A DNA stretch of 64,000 nucleotides from Egibacter rhizosphaerae (GCF_004322855.1 NZ_CP036402.1:992001-1056000); one strand, 5' to 3'; positions 16,192 to 26,884 are shown, counted from the stretch's first letter. Translations and numbers: made by a program. Notes: generated by a model not told the origin, from the sequence alone.

Positions 16192-17016
16192 ATGAGCAAC
16201 CGCGCGTCGATCGTCGTCATCGGCGATGAGATCCTGGACGGCCACACGCGAGACACCAATTCGGGATGGCTCGCCCGCCGGCTCAGCGACCACGGCATCG
16301 CCGTCGACCGGATCGTCACCGTCCCCGACGAGGACTCGGCGATCCACGAGGCACTCGGCCACGAGCTCGCGCGCCCTCGCCCCCGTCTGGTGCTCACCAG
16401 CGGCGGCATCGGTTCCACGCCCGACGACCGCACGATGGCGGCGGTGGCGACGTATCTGGACGTCGATCTCGTGGCACATCCCGACCTCGACGCTCGGCTC
16501 ACCGGGTGGGCGAGGCAATCGGTGGAGGACGACGCCCCGATCCCCGACGACCAGTTCGAGGCGATGCGCAAGATGGCGCTCGTGCCCGACGGTGCCTACC
16601 TCCTCCCCGGCATGCGGGGCATCACCCCGGGGGTGGGCATCGACCTGGACGGGGGGAGCCGTTCGCCCCAGGGCGCCACGGTCATCGTGCTGCCCGGGGT
16701 GCCCCGCGAGTTCGAGCGCATCGTGGATGAGGGGGTGGAGCCGCTGCTCGCCGAGATCGGACAGTCGGTCCACGTTCGGGAGCTCACCCACCCCTATCCG
16801 GAATCCGCCCTCTCACCACTGCTGGGCGAGCTCACGCGGGACCATCCGGCCGTGGCGGTGGGGTCGTATCCCGGCAAGGAGTGCGTCGTGCGGCTGAAGG
16901 GTCCCCCGGAGGAGGTCGCGCGCGTCGAGGCTCGCGTCCGAGAGCGCCTCGCGACGCTGGAGAGCGACCCGGTCGCCGCCCGCCAGTCCGCCCGCTGGCA
17001 GGCTCGTTGGGAGTAG
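16192..17016 (+). CDS. CinA N-terminal-type molybdopterin-binding-fold protein
   Basis: A 274-residue protein with the MoaB/CinA nucleotide- or MPT-binding fold: IVVIGDEILDGHTRDTNSGW, then LVLTSGGIGSTPDDRTMAAVA with the GGxGxTxDD signature, and VIVLPGVPREFERIVDEG. It lacks the C-terminal CinA deamidase domain, so it corresponds to the stand-alone competence/damage-inducible protein A family. Related COG1058 domains hydrolyse ADP-ribose, so a pyrophosphatase role is possible but not shown. It probably has a leaderless mRNA; mca follows 32 nt later with its own box. Confidence 0.8.
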   Translation: MSNRASIVVIGDEILDGHTRDTNSGWLARRLSDHGIAVDRIVTVPDEDSAIHEALGHELARPRPRLVLTSGGIGSTPDDRTMAAVATYLDVDLVAHPDLDARLTGWARQSVEDDAPIPDDQFEAMRKMALVPDGAYLLPGMRGITPGVGIDLDGGSRSPQGATVIVLPGVPREFERIVDEGVEPLLAEIGQSVHVRELTHPYPESALSPLLGELTRDHPAVAVGSYPGKECVVRLKGPPEEVARVEARVRERLATLESDPVAARQSARWQARWE

Positions 17017-17035
17017 GCGTCCGATGGTGCGGGGG

Positions 17036-17048
17036 TAATGTGGGAGGC
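17036..17048 (+). promoter_or_regulatory. -10 box TAATGT for mca
   Basis: TAATGT (17036-17041) lies 7 nt before the ATG. A GGGAGG follows it but ends only 1 nt before the start codon, too close to serve as a ribosome binding site, which favours leaderless initiation. Confidence 0.4.
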
Positions 17049-17948
17049 ATGCAGACGTTCCACGCAATGTTCGTGCACGCGCACCCCGATGACGAGTCCT
17101 CGAAGGCGGCATCGACGATGGCGCGCTACGCGGACGAGGGTCATCGGGTCTCGGTCGTCACCCTGACCGACGGCATGGCCGGCGACATCCTCAACCCCGC
17201 CAAGGACGAGCCGGGGATCAAGGAGCGGCTGGGCGAGGTCCGCCGCGCCGAGCTCGCACACGCGCTCGAGGTCCTCGGTGTGACCGACCACTTCGCCTTC
17301 GGCTATCCGGACTCGGGTTTCGTGGAGGGATTCGAGGGCGACGGTGGTCTGCTCGCACCGAACGCCTTCTACAACCAGCCCCTCGAGGAGGTGACGGCGC
17401 GCCTGGTGGAGGTCATCCGTTCGACGCGTCCGCACGTCATCGTCACGTACCCGGAGGACGGCGGCTATCCGCATCCCGACCACATCCGCTGCCACGACGT
17501 GAGCGCCGCGGCCTTCGAAGCGGCCGGCGATCCGGAGGCGTATCCCGAAGCCGGGGCACCGTGGACCCCCCAGAAGCTCTACTACTGCCACCCGTTCACC
17601 CGGCCGAAGCTCGAGGCGCTGCACGACGCCTGCGAGGAGCGCGGCCTCGAGTCCCCCTACGGGGAGATGCTCGCCCGCCGCCGCTCACGTGGCTTCGATG
17701 ACCCGGTCACGACCCGCGTCGAGGTCGCGGACTACCTCGAGCACCGCCGGAAGGCGCTGCTGGCCCACGAGACGCAGGTCGACCCCAACGGGCGCTGGTT
17801 CGCCGTGCCCGACGAGATCGTCCGGGAGGTCTACCCCTACGAGGACTTCACCCTGGCCCGGAGCCGGGTCGGCGTGTCGATCCCCGAGGCCGGCCTGTTC
17901 GACGGTCTCGAGGCCGTGCACGCGTCCCGACGCGTGCCTGCCGCGTAA
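17049..17948 (+). CDS. mca: mycothiol S-conjugate amidase
   Basis: Zinc-dependent amidase of the PIG-L/LmbE fold that cleaves mycothiol S-conjugates to mercapturic acids and GlcN-Ins during detoxification. The N terminus FVHAHPDDESSKAASTMARY carries the AHPDDE zinc motif and the SSK signature that separates Mca from MshB. Further on come LTDGMAGDILNPAKDEPG, FGYPDSGF, VIVTYPEDGGYPHPDHIRCH with the second zinc histidine, and KLYYCHPFTRPKLEAL. At 299 residues it has full Mca length. With mshC and a PIG-L deacetylase it supports mycothiol metabolism in this organism. Confidence 0.92.
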   Translation: MQTFHAMFVHAHPDDESSKAASTMARYADEGHRVSVVTLTDGMAGDILNPAKDEPGIKERLGEVRRAELAHALEVLGVTDHFAFGYPDSGFVEGFEGDGGLLAPNAFYNQPLEEVTARLVEVIRSTRPHVIVTYPEDGGYPHPDHIRCHDVSAAAFEAAGDPEAYPEAGAPWTPQKLYYCHPFTRPKLEALHDACEERGLESPYGEMLARRRSRGFDDPVTTRVEVADYLEHRRKALLAHETQVDPNGRWFAVPDEIVREVYPYEDFTLARSRVGVSIPEAGLFDGLEAVHASRRVPAA

Positions 17949-17961
17949 CGGGTAGCGTCAC

Positions 17962-18591
17962 GTGTCCACCGCTGCGCGCATCTGGTACCTGGGCTACGGC
18001 TCGAACCTGGACCCTGCGCGATTGCGCCGGTACCTCGCCGGCGGGCGGGCCCCGGGCGCCACCCGCGCCACCCCCGGGGCGCGGGATCCGAGTCCGCCCG
18101 AGGCGATCCGCGCCGCGACGCTGCCTCATCCCTTGCGATTCGGGGGGGACTTCGCGACGTGGGGAGGCGCCGCCGCGTTCGTCGATCCCGCGCGCATCGG
18201 AGCCGCCCACGCGACCGCCTACCTGCTGACCACCGAGCAGGCCGAGGACGTGCTGCGGCAGGAGAACGGCCGACCCGACCTCACGGTCGATCTCGTCGCC
18301 GCGGCCAAGCGCGGGGGGACGACCCTGGATCCGGAACTGCCCTACGGACAGGTCCTGGCGGGCGACTGGCTCGACGTGGGTGAGCCCGCGGTGACGTTCA
18401 CCTGTGCCGACACCTCGCGGTGGCCCGACGCACCTCCCCCAGCGGCGTACCTCGAGCGGCTCTGCGCGGGCCTGCGGACGGTCGCGGGCCTCTCGACCGA
18501 CGAGATCGCCGCGTATCTCCTCGGGGCCGACGGCGTCGCGCTGCACTGGTCCCGAGAGCGCCTCGTTCACCTCGCGGCACGCGCGGGCTGA
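17962..18591 (+). CDS. gamma-glutamylcyclotransferase-fold protein
   Basis: A 209-residue protein with the fold signature WYLGYGSNLDPARLRRYLAG at its N terminus (YGSNL, the ligand-binding loop). The core continues with HPLRFGGDFATWGGAAAFV, ATAYLLTTEQAEDVL, LPYGQVLAGDWLDVGEPAVTFT and a C-terminal helical region. Family members split gamma-glutamyl or related bonds to 5-oxoproline; the substrate here is not evident. Position directly downstream of mca makes a role in thiol turnover conceivable, by context only. GTG 17962 lies 3 nt after a TAGCGT box and 13 nt after the mca stop. Confidence 0.7.
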   Translation: MSTAARIWYLGYGSNLDPARLRRYLAGGRAPGATRATPGARDPSPPEAIRAATLPHPLRFGGDFATWGGAAAFVDPARIGAAHATAYLLTTEQAEDVLRQENGRPDLTVDLVAAAKRGGTTLDPELPYGQVLAGDWLDVGEPAVTFTCADTSRWPDAPPPAAYLERLCAGLRTVAGLSTDEIAAYLLGADGVALHWSRERLVHLAARAG

Positions 18592-18610
18592 CCGCGGGCA
18601 CACATCCCCG

Positions 18611-18654
18611 TCTGGGCGGGCCCGTGCGCACTCGAGCCGAGAATCCCGCCCAGA
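18611..18654. terminator. convergent-gene terminator hairpin
   Basis: TCTGGGCGGG (18611-18620) pairs perfectly with CCCGCCCAGA (18645-18654), a 10-bp stem with a 24-nt loop between the convergent cyclotransferase-fold and radical SAM genes. No U-tract is present. Confidence 0.6.
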
Positions 18655-18671
18655 TGCGGCCGGGGTGTCGC

Positions 18672-19703
18672 TCAGAGGAGCGACAGCTGGACGCCGGGGT
18701 CGGGCTCGCCGGCCGCGGACTCCGCTCCTCGCCAAGCCGGAGGCGGCTCCGGCTCGCCGTGGCGCACCCGCGCCGCCCGGATCCGCTCGTGGACGAACCC
18801 CACCACCGCTCGCCGGTAGGCGGGCGAGGCCTCGCTGCCGCGCGCGTACAGCTCCCGGTAGCGGGACACCAGCTCCGGGTGGGTCGCGACGAGCCACGGC
18901 CAGAAGACCGCGCGGACCTTGGGGCGCAGGTGCAGCACGATCGGGGTGATGTGCCGGGCACCCGCCTCGGCGGCCGCCTCGACGAGCGCGGCCAGCTCGT
19001 CCCGATCGTCGTTCAGTCCCGGCATGATCGGCGCGAGCATCATCCCCGTCGGGATGCCCGCCTCGTTCAGCCGAGCGATCGCGTCGAGCCGCGCGCGGGG
19101 GTCCGGGGTGCCGGGCTCGGCCTCGCGCCACAGCCGATCACCGAGCATCCCGACGGTGAACGCCGCCGAGACCGGCACACGTTCGGCCGCCTCGGCCAGG
19201 GCGTCACGATCGCGCAGGATCAGGGTCCCCTTCGTCAGGATCGAGAAGGGCGTCCGAGAGGCGCCCAGCGCGTCGATGATCCCCGGCATGAGCCGATACC
19301 GCCCTTCGGCCCGCTGATAGTTGTCGGTATTCGTGCCCATCGCGACGTGCGCGCCCCGCCAGTTCGGCCTCGCGAGCTCGCGCCGCAGCACCTCGGCGAT
19401 GTTGGTCTTCACGACCACGGTCTTCTCGAAGTCCGTGCCCGGGGACAGGTTCAGGTACTCGTGGGTCGGCCGGGCGAAACAGTACGAGCAGGCGTGGGAG
19501 CAGCCCCGGTAGGGGTTGATCGACCACTCGAACGGCATGCCCCGAACGTGGTTCAGCGCGGACTTCGTCTCGACCTCCAGGAACCGCATCCCTGCGAACT
19601 CGGGGGTCTCGAAGGTTCGCTCGCGCTGTACCTCGATCGGCAGCACGTCAGCGTCGGCGGGCTGCTCGTCGGGGTCGCGCTGCAGGTCCGCGAGGGTGCG
19701 CAT
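18672..19703 (-). CDS. radical SAM protein of the Rv2578c type, SOS-boxed
   Basis: A 343-residue radical SAM enzyme related to spore photoproduct lyase-like proteins. The iron-sulfur motif is CSHACSYCFARPTHEY (CxxxCxxC), preceded by WSINPYRGC, and followed by KTNIAEVLRREL, AMGTNTDNYQRAE, FSILTKGTLILRD and TGMMLAPIMPGLND; the end HITPIVLHLRPKV is typical of the Rv2578c group. The reaction is not established. A palindromic LexA-type operator covers its promoter (separate entry), so DNA-damage induction is expected and a role in DNA or nucleotide repair is a reasonable guess. The ATG was chosen for its position 8 nt after TATACT. Confidence 0.85.
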   Translation of the reverse strand: MRTLADLQRDPDEQPADADVLPIEVQRERTFETPEFAGMRFLEVETKSALNHVRGMPFEWSINPYRGCSHACSYCFARPTHEYLNLSPGTDFEKTVVVKTNIAEVLRRELARPNWRGAHVAMGTNTDNYQRAEGRYRLMPGIIDALGASRTPFSILTKGTLILRDRDALAEAAERVPVSAAFTVGMLGDRLWREAEPGTPDPRARLDAIARLNEAGIPTGMMLAPIMPGLNDDRDELAALVEAAAEAGARHITPIVLHLRPKVRAVFWPWLVATHPELVSRYRELYARGSEASPAYRRAVVGFVHERIRAARVRHGEPEPPPAWRGAESAAGEPDPGVQLSLL

Positions 19704-19711
19704 GGCATCCC

Positions 19712-19732
19712 AGTATAGCGAACTCGTGTTCG
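19712..19732 (-). promoter_or_regulatory. LexA (SOS) box overlapping a TATACT promoter
   Basis: CGAACTCGTGTTCG (19719-19732) fits the actinobacterial SOS box CGAAC-N4-GTTCG exactly. On the minus strand it sits 1 nt upstream of TATACT (19717-19712), and the radical SAM start codon follows 8 nt after the -10 box. LexA bound here would block the promoter, and RecA-triggered LexA cleavage would open it. Confidence 0.8.
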
Positions 19733-19895
19733 ATTGTCGCCCGTGCGCACCGTCGAGCGGCCGGCGCACTCGTGGCCGCACCCCGGGATGCGGACGACGC
19801 TGGCGTTCGCGATGTCCCGGGGGGCCCGGCCCGGACCCTCGTTCGGATGCAGCGAACACGGGTATAGCTGCGGGGGACACGTGGCGACGCCTCGA

Positions 19896-19907
19896 GTTCC
19901 CGGGAAC
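19896..19907. promoter_or_regulatory. 12-bp perfect palindrome upstream of the SRPBCC gene
   Basis: GTTCCCGGGAAC is a perfect inverted repeat 14 nt before GTG 19922 and about 28 nt after a TATAGC box (19863-19868). It is a candidate operator. No regulator gene adjoins it. Confidence 0.3.
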
Positions 19908-19921
19908 GAATCGGATCTGCC

Positions 19922-20530
19922 GTGACCATCGGAACGGACGATCCCCGACACCCGTTCGACGAGGGCAACGGCGGCGTGATCGTCGCCGCCGAGAGCACCG
20001 CTCCGCCCGCAGACGTCTGGGCGCTGCTCGCCGATCCGCAGCAGTGGGCTCGTTGGGCCCCGCACATTCGCTGGATCCAGGCGAGCCGACCGCGCGTGGC
20101 CACGATGGATGCCCCGCAGCGCCCCCGCGGTGGCTCGCGATCACGGGGCCCCGACGCCGCCCCGCCCACTGCCCCGTCGGGCACCGCGGCACGGGCAGAG
20201 CATTCGGAGCCGTGCCTCGTCGCGCCGGGAGACCGGTTGTTCGTCCGAGGTCCTGCCGGCACGCGTGTGCAGGGGGTCGTTACCCACGTGGAACCGGGCC
20301 ACCGGTGGGACTTTCGGATCCGCCTACCCGCCGCGCAGTGGCTCGACAGCGCCCACGTCGTGGCGCCGTGGGGCACCGGCAGCCGCGTGGCGACCCGATT
20401 GCGGGTCGACGGGGTCTTCGCCGGACCGGGTCGGATCGCCCTCGAGGGCTATCGCCCGCTCGCCCGCATCGCGATGGCTCGGCTGGCACGCATCGCCGCC
20501 GCGGACCAGGGACGCCACGAGGCAGGCTGA
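19922..20530 (+). CDS. SRPBCC (START-like) ligand-binding protein
   Basis: A 202-residue soluble protein. The start of an SRPBCC/polyketide-cyclase fold is visible (VIVAAESTAPPADVWALLADPQQWARWAPHI region), as is its end (PWGTGSRVATRLRVDG ... IALEGYRPLARIAMARLARIAA, the long C-terminal helix). Between them lies an unusual disordered Arg/Pro/Ser-rich insertion at about residues 60-98. Such proteins bind hydrophobic ligands; no catalytic site can be assigned. A GTTCCCGGGAAC palindrome upstream may be its operator. Confidence 0.65.
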   Translation: MTIGTDDPRHPFDEGNGGVIVAAESTAPPADVWALLADPQQWARWAPHIRWIQASRPRVATMDAPQRPRGGSRSRGPDAAPPTAPSGTAARAEHSEPCLVAPGDRLFVRGPAGTRVQGVVTHVEPGHRWDFRIRLPAAQWLDSAHVVAPWGTGSRVATRLRVDGVFAGPGRIALEGYRPLARIAMARLARIAAADQGRHEAG

Positions 20531-20686
20531 CCCGCACGCCACGTTGGTCGCCCCGAGGATCGTCCGGCCCGAGCACCCCGCGGGTCGTGTGGACAGCGCG
20601 ATCAACGGCGAGGCTCTCGGTAGCACACGTCCACAGCGGGCACCCGGCACCGCCCGGGCCCGCCCCGACCCACCCTGGAGGCCACT

Positions 20687-22792
<2,106 letters not shown>

Positions 22793-22903
22793 CCCCGGGT
22801 CGTGCGTGTGCGGCCCGACCAGGTGGTGGCCTGGATCGGTGGCTCGAGGCTGGGGACGCCAACGGCCGAGTCGCATCATCGTCGCGCTAGCCTGCACGAC
22901 GGT

Positions 22904-24943
22904 ATGACGGCCTCCGATCTCCTCACGGGACTCGACCCCGAACAGCGCGCGGCGGCCTCGGCCGTTGCCGGTCCCGTCTGCATTCTCGCGGGGGCCGGGA
23001 CCGGCAAGACCCGGACCATCACCCACCGGGTCGCCCACCAGATCGCGTCCGGGGTCGCGCACGCCGATCAGGTCCTGGCCGTCACCTTCACGGACCGCGC
23101 TGCGGGCGAGCTCCGCGAGCGGATCGCCGCGCTCGGGGTGGGGCGGGTGCGCGCAGCGACGTTTCACGCCGCCGCGTGGGCCCAACTGCGGCACTTCTGG
23201 CGCGAGTGGCGGAACGAACCCCTCCCCGAGGTGCTCGACCAGCCACTGCGGCTGCTCATCCCGCTGGGGCAACGGGCGGGCCTGCTCGGGCGAGACCTCG
23301 CCGCCGAGATCTCGTGGGCGAAGGCCCGGACGCTGGACCCGGCCGGCTACGCCGAGTCGGGGCGGTCCGCGCCCGTGGAGCCGGAGACGGTCGCCGAACT
23401 CTACGAGGCCTACGAGCGACAGAAGCGTGAGCAGGGTCTGATCGACTACGACGACATGCTCACACTCTGCACACGACTTCTCACCGAACGTCGCGACATC
23501 GCGGCGCAGGTGCGGGACCGATACCAGTTCTTCACCGTCGACGAGGTGCAGGACACCAACCCGGCACAGTGGGACCTGCTCTCCGCGTGGCTCGGGGATC
23601 GGGACGACTTGTGCGTCGTCGGTGACGACGACCAGTCGATCTACTCCTTCACCGGCGCGACACCGAGGTATCTCACGGGGTTCACGGAGCGCTTCCCCCA
23701 TGCGCAGGTCGTCCGGCTGGAGCGGAACTATCGGTCCACCCCGCAGGTGCTCACGACCGCCGGCCGAGTGCTGGGCGCGCAGGGGAAGACCCTGCGGCCA
23801 ACGCTCGGGGACGGACCCGACCCGACGCTGCTGCCGGCCGACGACGCCGACGAGGAGCTCGCGCTGCTCGTCCGCCGAATCGAGCGGCTGCGGGAGGAGG
23901 GGGTCCCGCCGGCCGAGATCGCGGTCGCGTACCGCATCAACAGCCAATCGCAGACGATCGAGGAGGCACTGCGTCGGGCGGGGATCGCCTACACCGTCCG
24001 AGGTGACGTCGGCTTCTTCGCCCGCCGGGAGATCCGCCAGGCGGTGGCGGCGCTCGCCGAGGAGCAGGGGCGGGTCGGGTCCGTCCGCGAGGATCCCCCA
24101 CCTCCGGTGGAGGCGCGCCCCGCCGGCGGTCCGCGACCGGACCGGTTCGTCGAGCGGGTCCTCGGCCGACGCATGGGATGGCACCCGAAGCGGGCACCCG
24201 AGGGCGAGACCGCGCTGGAGCGATGGCGCAACCTGTCGGCGCTCGCGGCGTTGGCGACCCGTCGCACTGCCGAGGAGCCAACGTTGTCGGTCGACCGGCT
24301 CGTCGCCGAGCTCGAGCAGCGGGTACGCGAGGGGGACGGGGCCCCCGAGCCGGCCGAGGTCGAGGCCGTCACCCTGCTCACCCTCCACAAGGCAAAGGGG
24401 CTCGAGTTCGAGGCCGTCCATCTCGTCGCGGTCGAGGAGGGGCTCATCCCCATCAGCCATGCGCGCGATGATCCCGATCAGGTCGAGGAGGAGCGCCGCC
24501 TGCTCTACGTCGGGTGCACCCGGGCCCGTCGCTACCTCTCCCTCTCGTGGGCGCAACAGCGGGAGGGCCCCAAAGGGAAACCGAGTCGCCGACGCCCCTC
24601 GCGGTTCCTCGACCCTCTGCTCGACACCCGAACGCGGTCCGCCCCGGACGCCCGTGAGCCGCGGCCGCGGACCGCCCGAAGCGACGAGGGCCGACGACCG
24701 CACGAGCGGGGCCCGGCCGATGGCGACGACGAGGCGCTGGTGGGCGCGCTGCGCGAGTGGCGCCGGACACGGGCTCACGAGGACGGAGTGCCGGCCTACG
24801 TCGTCTGCACCGATGCGACGCTGCGCGAGGTGGCTGCACGACGGCCCCGCACGTCCGCCGAGCTGGCGACAGTGACCGGTCTCGGCCCGAAACGCGTCGC
24901 GCGCTACGGGGACGACCTGCTCGCGCTCGTGCAGCGGCGGTGA
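22904..24943 (+). CDS. uvrD2: UvrD2-type superfamily I DNA helicase
   Basis: A 679-residue SF1A 3'-5' helicase. Motifs in order: Q motif LDPEQRAAASAVAGP, Walker A AGAGTGKTRTI, Ia VTFTDRAAGELRERI, II VDEVQDTNPAQWD, III GDDDQSIYSFTGA, IV VRLERNYRSTPQ, V VTLLTLHKAKGLEFEAV and VI YVGCTRARRYLSLSW. The C terminus carries an HRDC domain (VPAYVVCTDATLREVAARRPRTSAELATV region), the arrangement of mycobacterial UvrD2. A long disordered basic linker (about 560-605) precedes it. Expected role: DNA repair and replication support. A TAGCCT box lies 10 nt upstream of the ATG. Confidence 0.9.
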   Translation: MTASDLLTGLDPEQRAAASAVAGPVCILAGAGTGKTRTITHRVAHQIASGVAHADQVLAVTFTDRAAGELRERIAALGVGRVRAATFHAAAWAQLRHFWREWRNEPLPEVLDQPLRLLIPLGQRAGLLGRDLAAEISWAKARTLDPAGYAESGRSAPVEPETVAELYEAYERQKREQGLIDYDDMLTLCTRLLTERRDIAAQVRDRYQFFTVDEVQDTNPAQWDLLSAWLGDRDDLCVVGDDDQSIYSFTGATPRYLTGFTERFPHAQVVRLERNYRSTPQVLTTAGRVLGAQGKTLRPTLGDGPDPTLLPADDADEELALLVRRIERLREEGVPPAEIAVAYRINSQSQTIEEALRRAGIAYTVRGDVGFFARREIRQAVAALAEEQGRVGSVREDPPPPVEARPAGGPRPDRFVERVLGRRMGWHPKRAPEGETALERWRNLSALAALATRRTAEEPTLSVDRLVAELEQRVREGDGAPEPAEVEAVTLLTLHKAKGLEFEAVHLVAVEEGLIPISHARDDPDQVEEERRLLYVGCTRARRYLSLSWAQQREGPKGKPSRRRPSRFLDPLLDTRTRSAPDAREPRPRTARSDEGRRPHERGPADGDDEALVGALREWRRTRAHEDGVPAYVVCTDATLREVAARRPRTSAELATVTGLGPKRVARYGDDLLALVQRR

Positions 24944-24999
24944 CCCGGTGCGATAGCGTTGCGGCTCCGGCGCGGAGAACGGGAGGAGGCTGGCTCAGC

Positions 25000-26319
25000 G
25001 TGTCCGACGCGCTCTTTACCGACTTCTACGAGCTCACCATGATGGCGGGCTACCACGCGGCCGGCCGAGCGGACGAACCCGCCGTGTTCGACCTGTTCTT
25101 CCGCCACAACCCCGAGGGTGTGGATCTCGTTGTCTGCGCGGGACTCGAACCGGTGCTCGAATCGCTCGAGGGATTGTCGTTCACGAGGGACGAGATCGAC
25201 TATCTCGCGTCGCTCGACCGGTTCGACCCGGCATTCCTCGAATGGCTCGCCGAGTTGGAGTTCACCGGGGACGTGTGGGCAATCCCCGAGGGCGAGATCG
25301 TCTTCGGCGACGAACCCCTGGTGCGGGTCGAAGGACCGCTCGCGCAGGCCCAACTCGTCGAGACGTTGCTGATCAACCGCATCGCGTACTCCTCGCTGAT
25401 CGCGAGCAACGCACTGCAGGTGACACGGGCCGCCCGGGGCAAGCCGGTCCTGGAGTTCGGGGCTCGCCGCGCCCACGGTCCCGACGGCGCGATCACCGCG
25501 ACCCGCGCAGCGATGATCGGTGGGTGCGCCTCCACCAGCAACGTCGAGGCCGCCCGCCGGTTCGGTCTGCCCCTGTCGGGCACACAGGCCCATTCGTGGG
25601 TCATGGCGTGGGAGTCCGAGGCCGAGGCCTTCCGTGCGTACGCCCGCGTGTTCCCGGAGGACTGCATCCTCCTGCTCGACACGTACGACACGTTGCACGT
25701 GGGGCTGCCGCACGCGCTGGAAGTGGCCGACGAGCTCGCCGCCGACGGCCACGAACTCGGCGGGGTGCGGCTCGACTCGGGGGACCTCGACTCGCTGTCG
25801 CGAGAGGTCCGGGCCCGCCTCGACGCGGCGGGGCACACCCAGGCACGCATCGTCGTCTCGGGGGACCTCGATGCCCCGCGGATCGAGGACCTCGAACGGG
25901 CCGACGCGCCGATCGACGCGTACGGCGTCGGCACGGCGCTCGTGACCGCCCGCCAGGATCCCGCGTTCAGCGGCGTGTACAAGCTCGCCGAGGTGGACGG
26001 CAATCCCGTCCTCAAGGTGTCGAGCACCCCCGAGAAGGCCACGAATCCCGGCCGCAAGCAGGTGTGGCGCGGAGCGGACGGGGACGTGATCGGGTTGGCG
26101 GACGAGGGGCTCGAGGGCCGCGAGATGCTCGAGCTGGCCATGCGCGACGGGCGACGGACGCGGCCCGCCCGGTCGGTGGCCGAGGCGGCCGAACGGTGCC
26201 GCGAGAGCGTCACTCGCGTCGGTGAGCACCCCGGGCAACCGCGCCGGACCGAGCGGCTGCAGGCACTGCGCGACCGGCTCACCGATGAGCTGGCGGTACC
26301 CACCAGCCCCTCCACCTGA
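25000..26319 (+). CDS. pncB: nicotinate phosphoribosyltransferase
   Basis: Converts nicotinate and PRPP to nicotinate mononucleotide at the expense of ATP, the entry of the Preiss-Handler NAD salvage route. 439 residues. Visible: FTDFYELTMMAGYHAAG at the N terminus, VFDLFFRHNPEG, LETLLINRIAYSSLIASNA-like LVETLLINRIAYSSL, KPVLEFGARRAHGPDGA, GTQAHSWVMAW with the conserved His, GVRLDSGDLDSLSREVR and GVGTALVTARQDPAFSGVYKL. GTG 25000 is preceded by GGGAGGAGG, and a TAGCGT box lies just upstream. A strong hairpin follows the gene. Confidence 0.94.
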   Translation: MSDALFTDFYELTMMAGYHAAGRADEPAVFDLFFRHNPEGVDLVVCAGLEPVLESLEGLSFTRDEIDYLASLDRFDPAFLEWLAELEFTGDVWAIPEGEIVFGDEPLVRVEGPLAQAQLVETLLINRIAYSSLIASNALQVTRAARGKPVLEFGARRAHGPDGAITATRAAMIGGCASTSNVEAARRFGLPLSGTQAHSWVMAWESEAEAFRAYARVFPEDCILLLDTYDTLHVGLPHALEVADELAADGHELGGVRLDSGDLDSLSREVRARLDAAGHTQARIVVSGDLDAPRIEDLERADAPIDAYGVGTALVTARQDPAFSGVYKLAEVDGNPVLKVSSTPEKATNPGRKQVWRGADGDVIGLADEGLEGREMLELAMRDGRRTRPARSVAEAAERCRESVTRVGEHPGQPRRTERLQALRDRLTDELAVPTSPST

Positions 26320-26357
26320 CCCGCGGAGCCCTTTCACGCCGCCCTGCTGACGAGAAA

Positions 26358-26382
26358 GCCCCCGGGGTTCGAACCCGGGGGC
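26358..26382. terminator. terminator hairpin between pncB and an acidic lipoprotein gene
   Basis: GCCCCCGGG (26358-26366) pairs with CCCGGGGGC (26374-26382) around a GTTCGAA loop that is itself largely palindromic. It is located between convergent genes. The GGTTCGAACC core resembles a tRNA T-arm, but no other tRNA arms can be formed around it. Confidence 0.75.
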
Positions 26383-26429
26383 ATCGTCGTTCGCGTGGAC
26401 CCGCGGTCACGCGGGCCGACGTGCCGCGG

Positions 26430-26660
26430 TTAGAGGTCGTCGTCGTCCTCGCCGTCGTCCTCGTCGAGGTCGTCGTCCATGTCGTCGTCCTCGTCGAGGT
26501 CCTCGTCGAGGTCGTCGTCCATCTCGTCGTCCATGCCGTCATCGGGCTCTTCGTCGAGCGCGTCGTCACCGGCATCGTCCTCGATGGCGTCGTCCTCACA
26601 AGCAACCACGCCAAGGGCGAGGAGGCCGGCGAGGATCGCTGCCAGAAGGTTCTTCCGCAT
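26430..26660 (-). CDS. aspartate-rich lipoprotein
   Basis: A 76-residue protein: a lipoprotein signal (MRKNLLAAILAGLLALGVVAC, cysteine about residue 21) followed by a tail that is almost entirely Asp and Glu with repeated DLDEDLDEDDDMDDD-like runs. The ATG at 26660 is preceded by GAGAGG with 8 nt spacing. The mature protein would be an extremely anionic polymer tethered outside the membrane, suited to binding Ca or other divalent cations or holding water and ions. No fold is expected. It lies downstream of the Fic-like gene but separated by a terminator-like hairpin. Confidence 0.7.
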   Translation of the reverse strand: MRKNLLAAILAGLLALGVVACEDDAIEDDAGDDALDEEPDDGMDDEMDDDLDEDLDEDDDMDDDLDEDDGEDDDDL

Positions 26661-26739
26661 GGTTCGCACCTCTCATGTTCGGGGTCAACGGCCGCCCGCG
26701 GCGGCGCAGTGAGAGCCTCACCGCCACACGGCCCTCGAA

Positions 26740-26783
26740 GACGTGCCCCCACGGCCGATGACCCCCGCCCCATCGGGCACGTC
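26740..26783. terminator. hairpin after the fxsA-HAD-Fic operon
   Basis: GACGTGCCC (26740-26748) and GGGCACGTC (26775-26783) form a perfect 9-bp stem in the spacer between the Fic-like gene stop and the Asp-rich lipoprotein start, both on the minus strand. Probably a terminator; no U-tract. Confidence 0.5.
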
Positions 26784-26884
26784 CCGATCGGACAGGGTCC
26801 CTCGGGTTTCGTCGAGGCAATAGGACGTCCTGCGGTGCTTTGCGTGTGGTTCGCCCGGTTCCGAGTCGCTCGGGACAGGTGAAC

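Noticed and set aside
26358-26382. tRNA T-arm-like GGTTCGAACC
   Set aside because: No D-arm, anticodon arm or acceptor stem can be formed around it; the symmetric GCCCCCGGG/CCCGGGGGC stem is a terminator.
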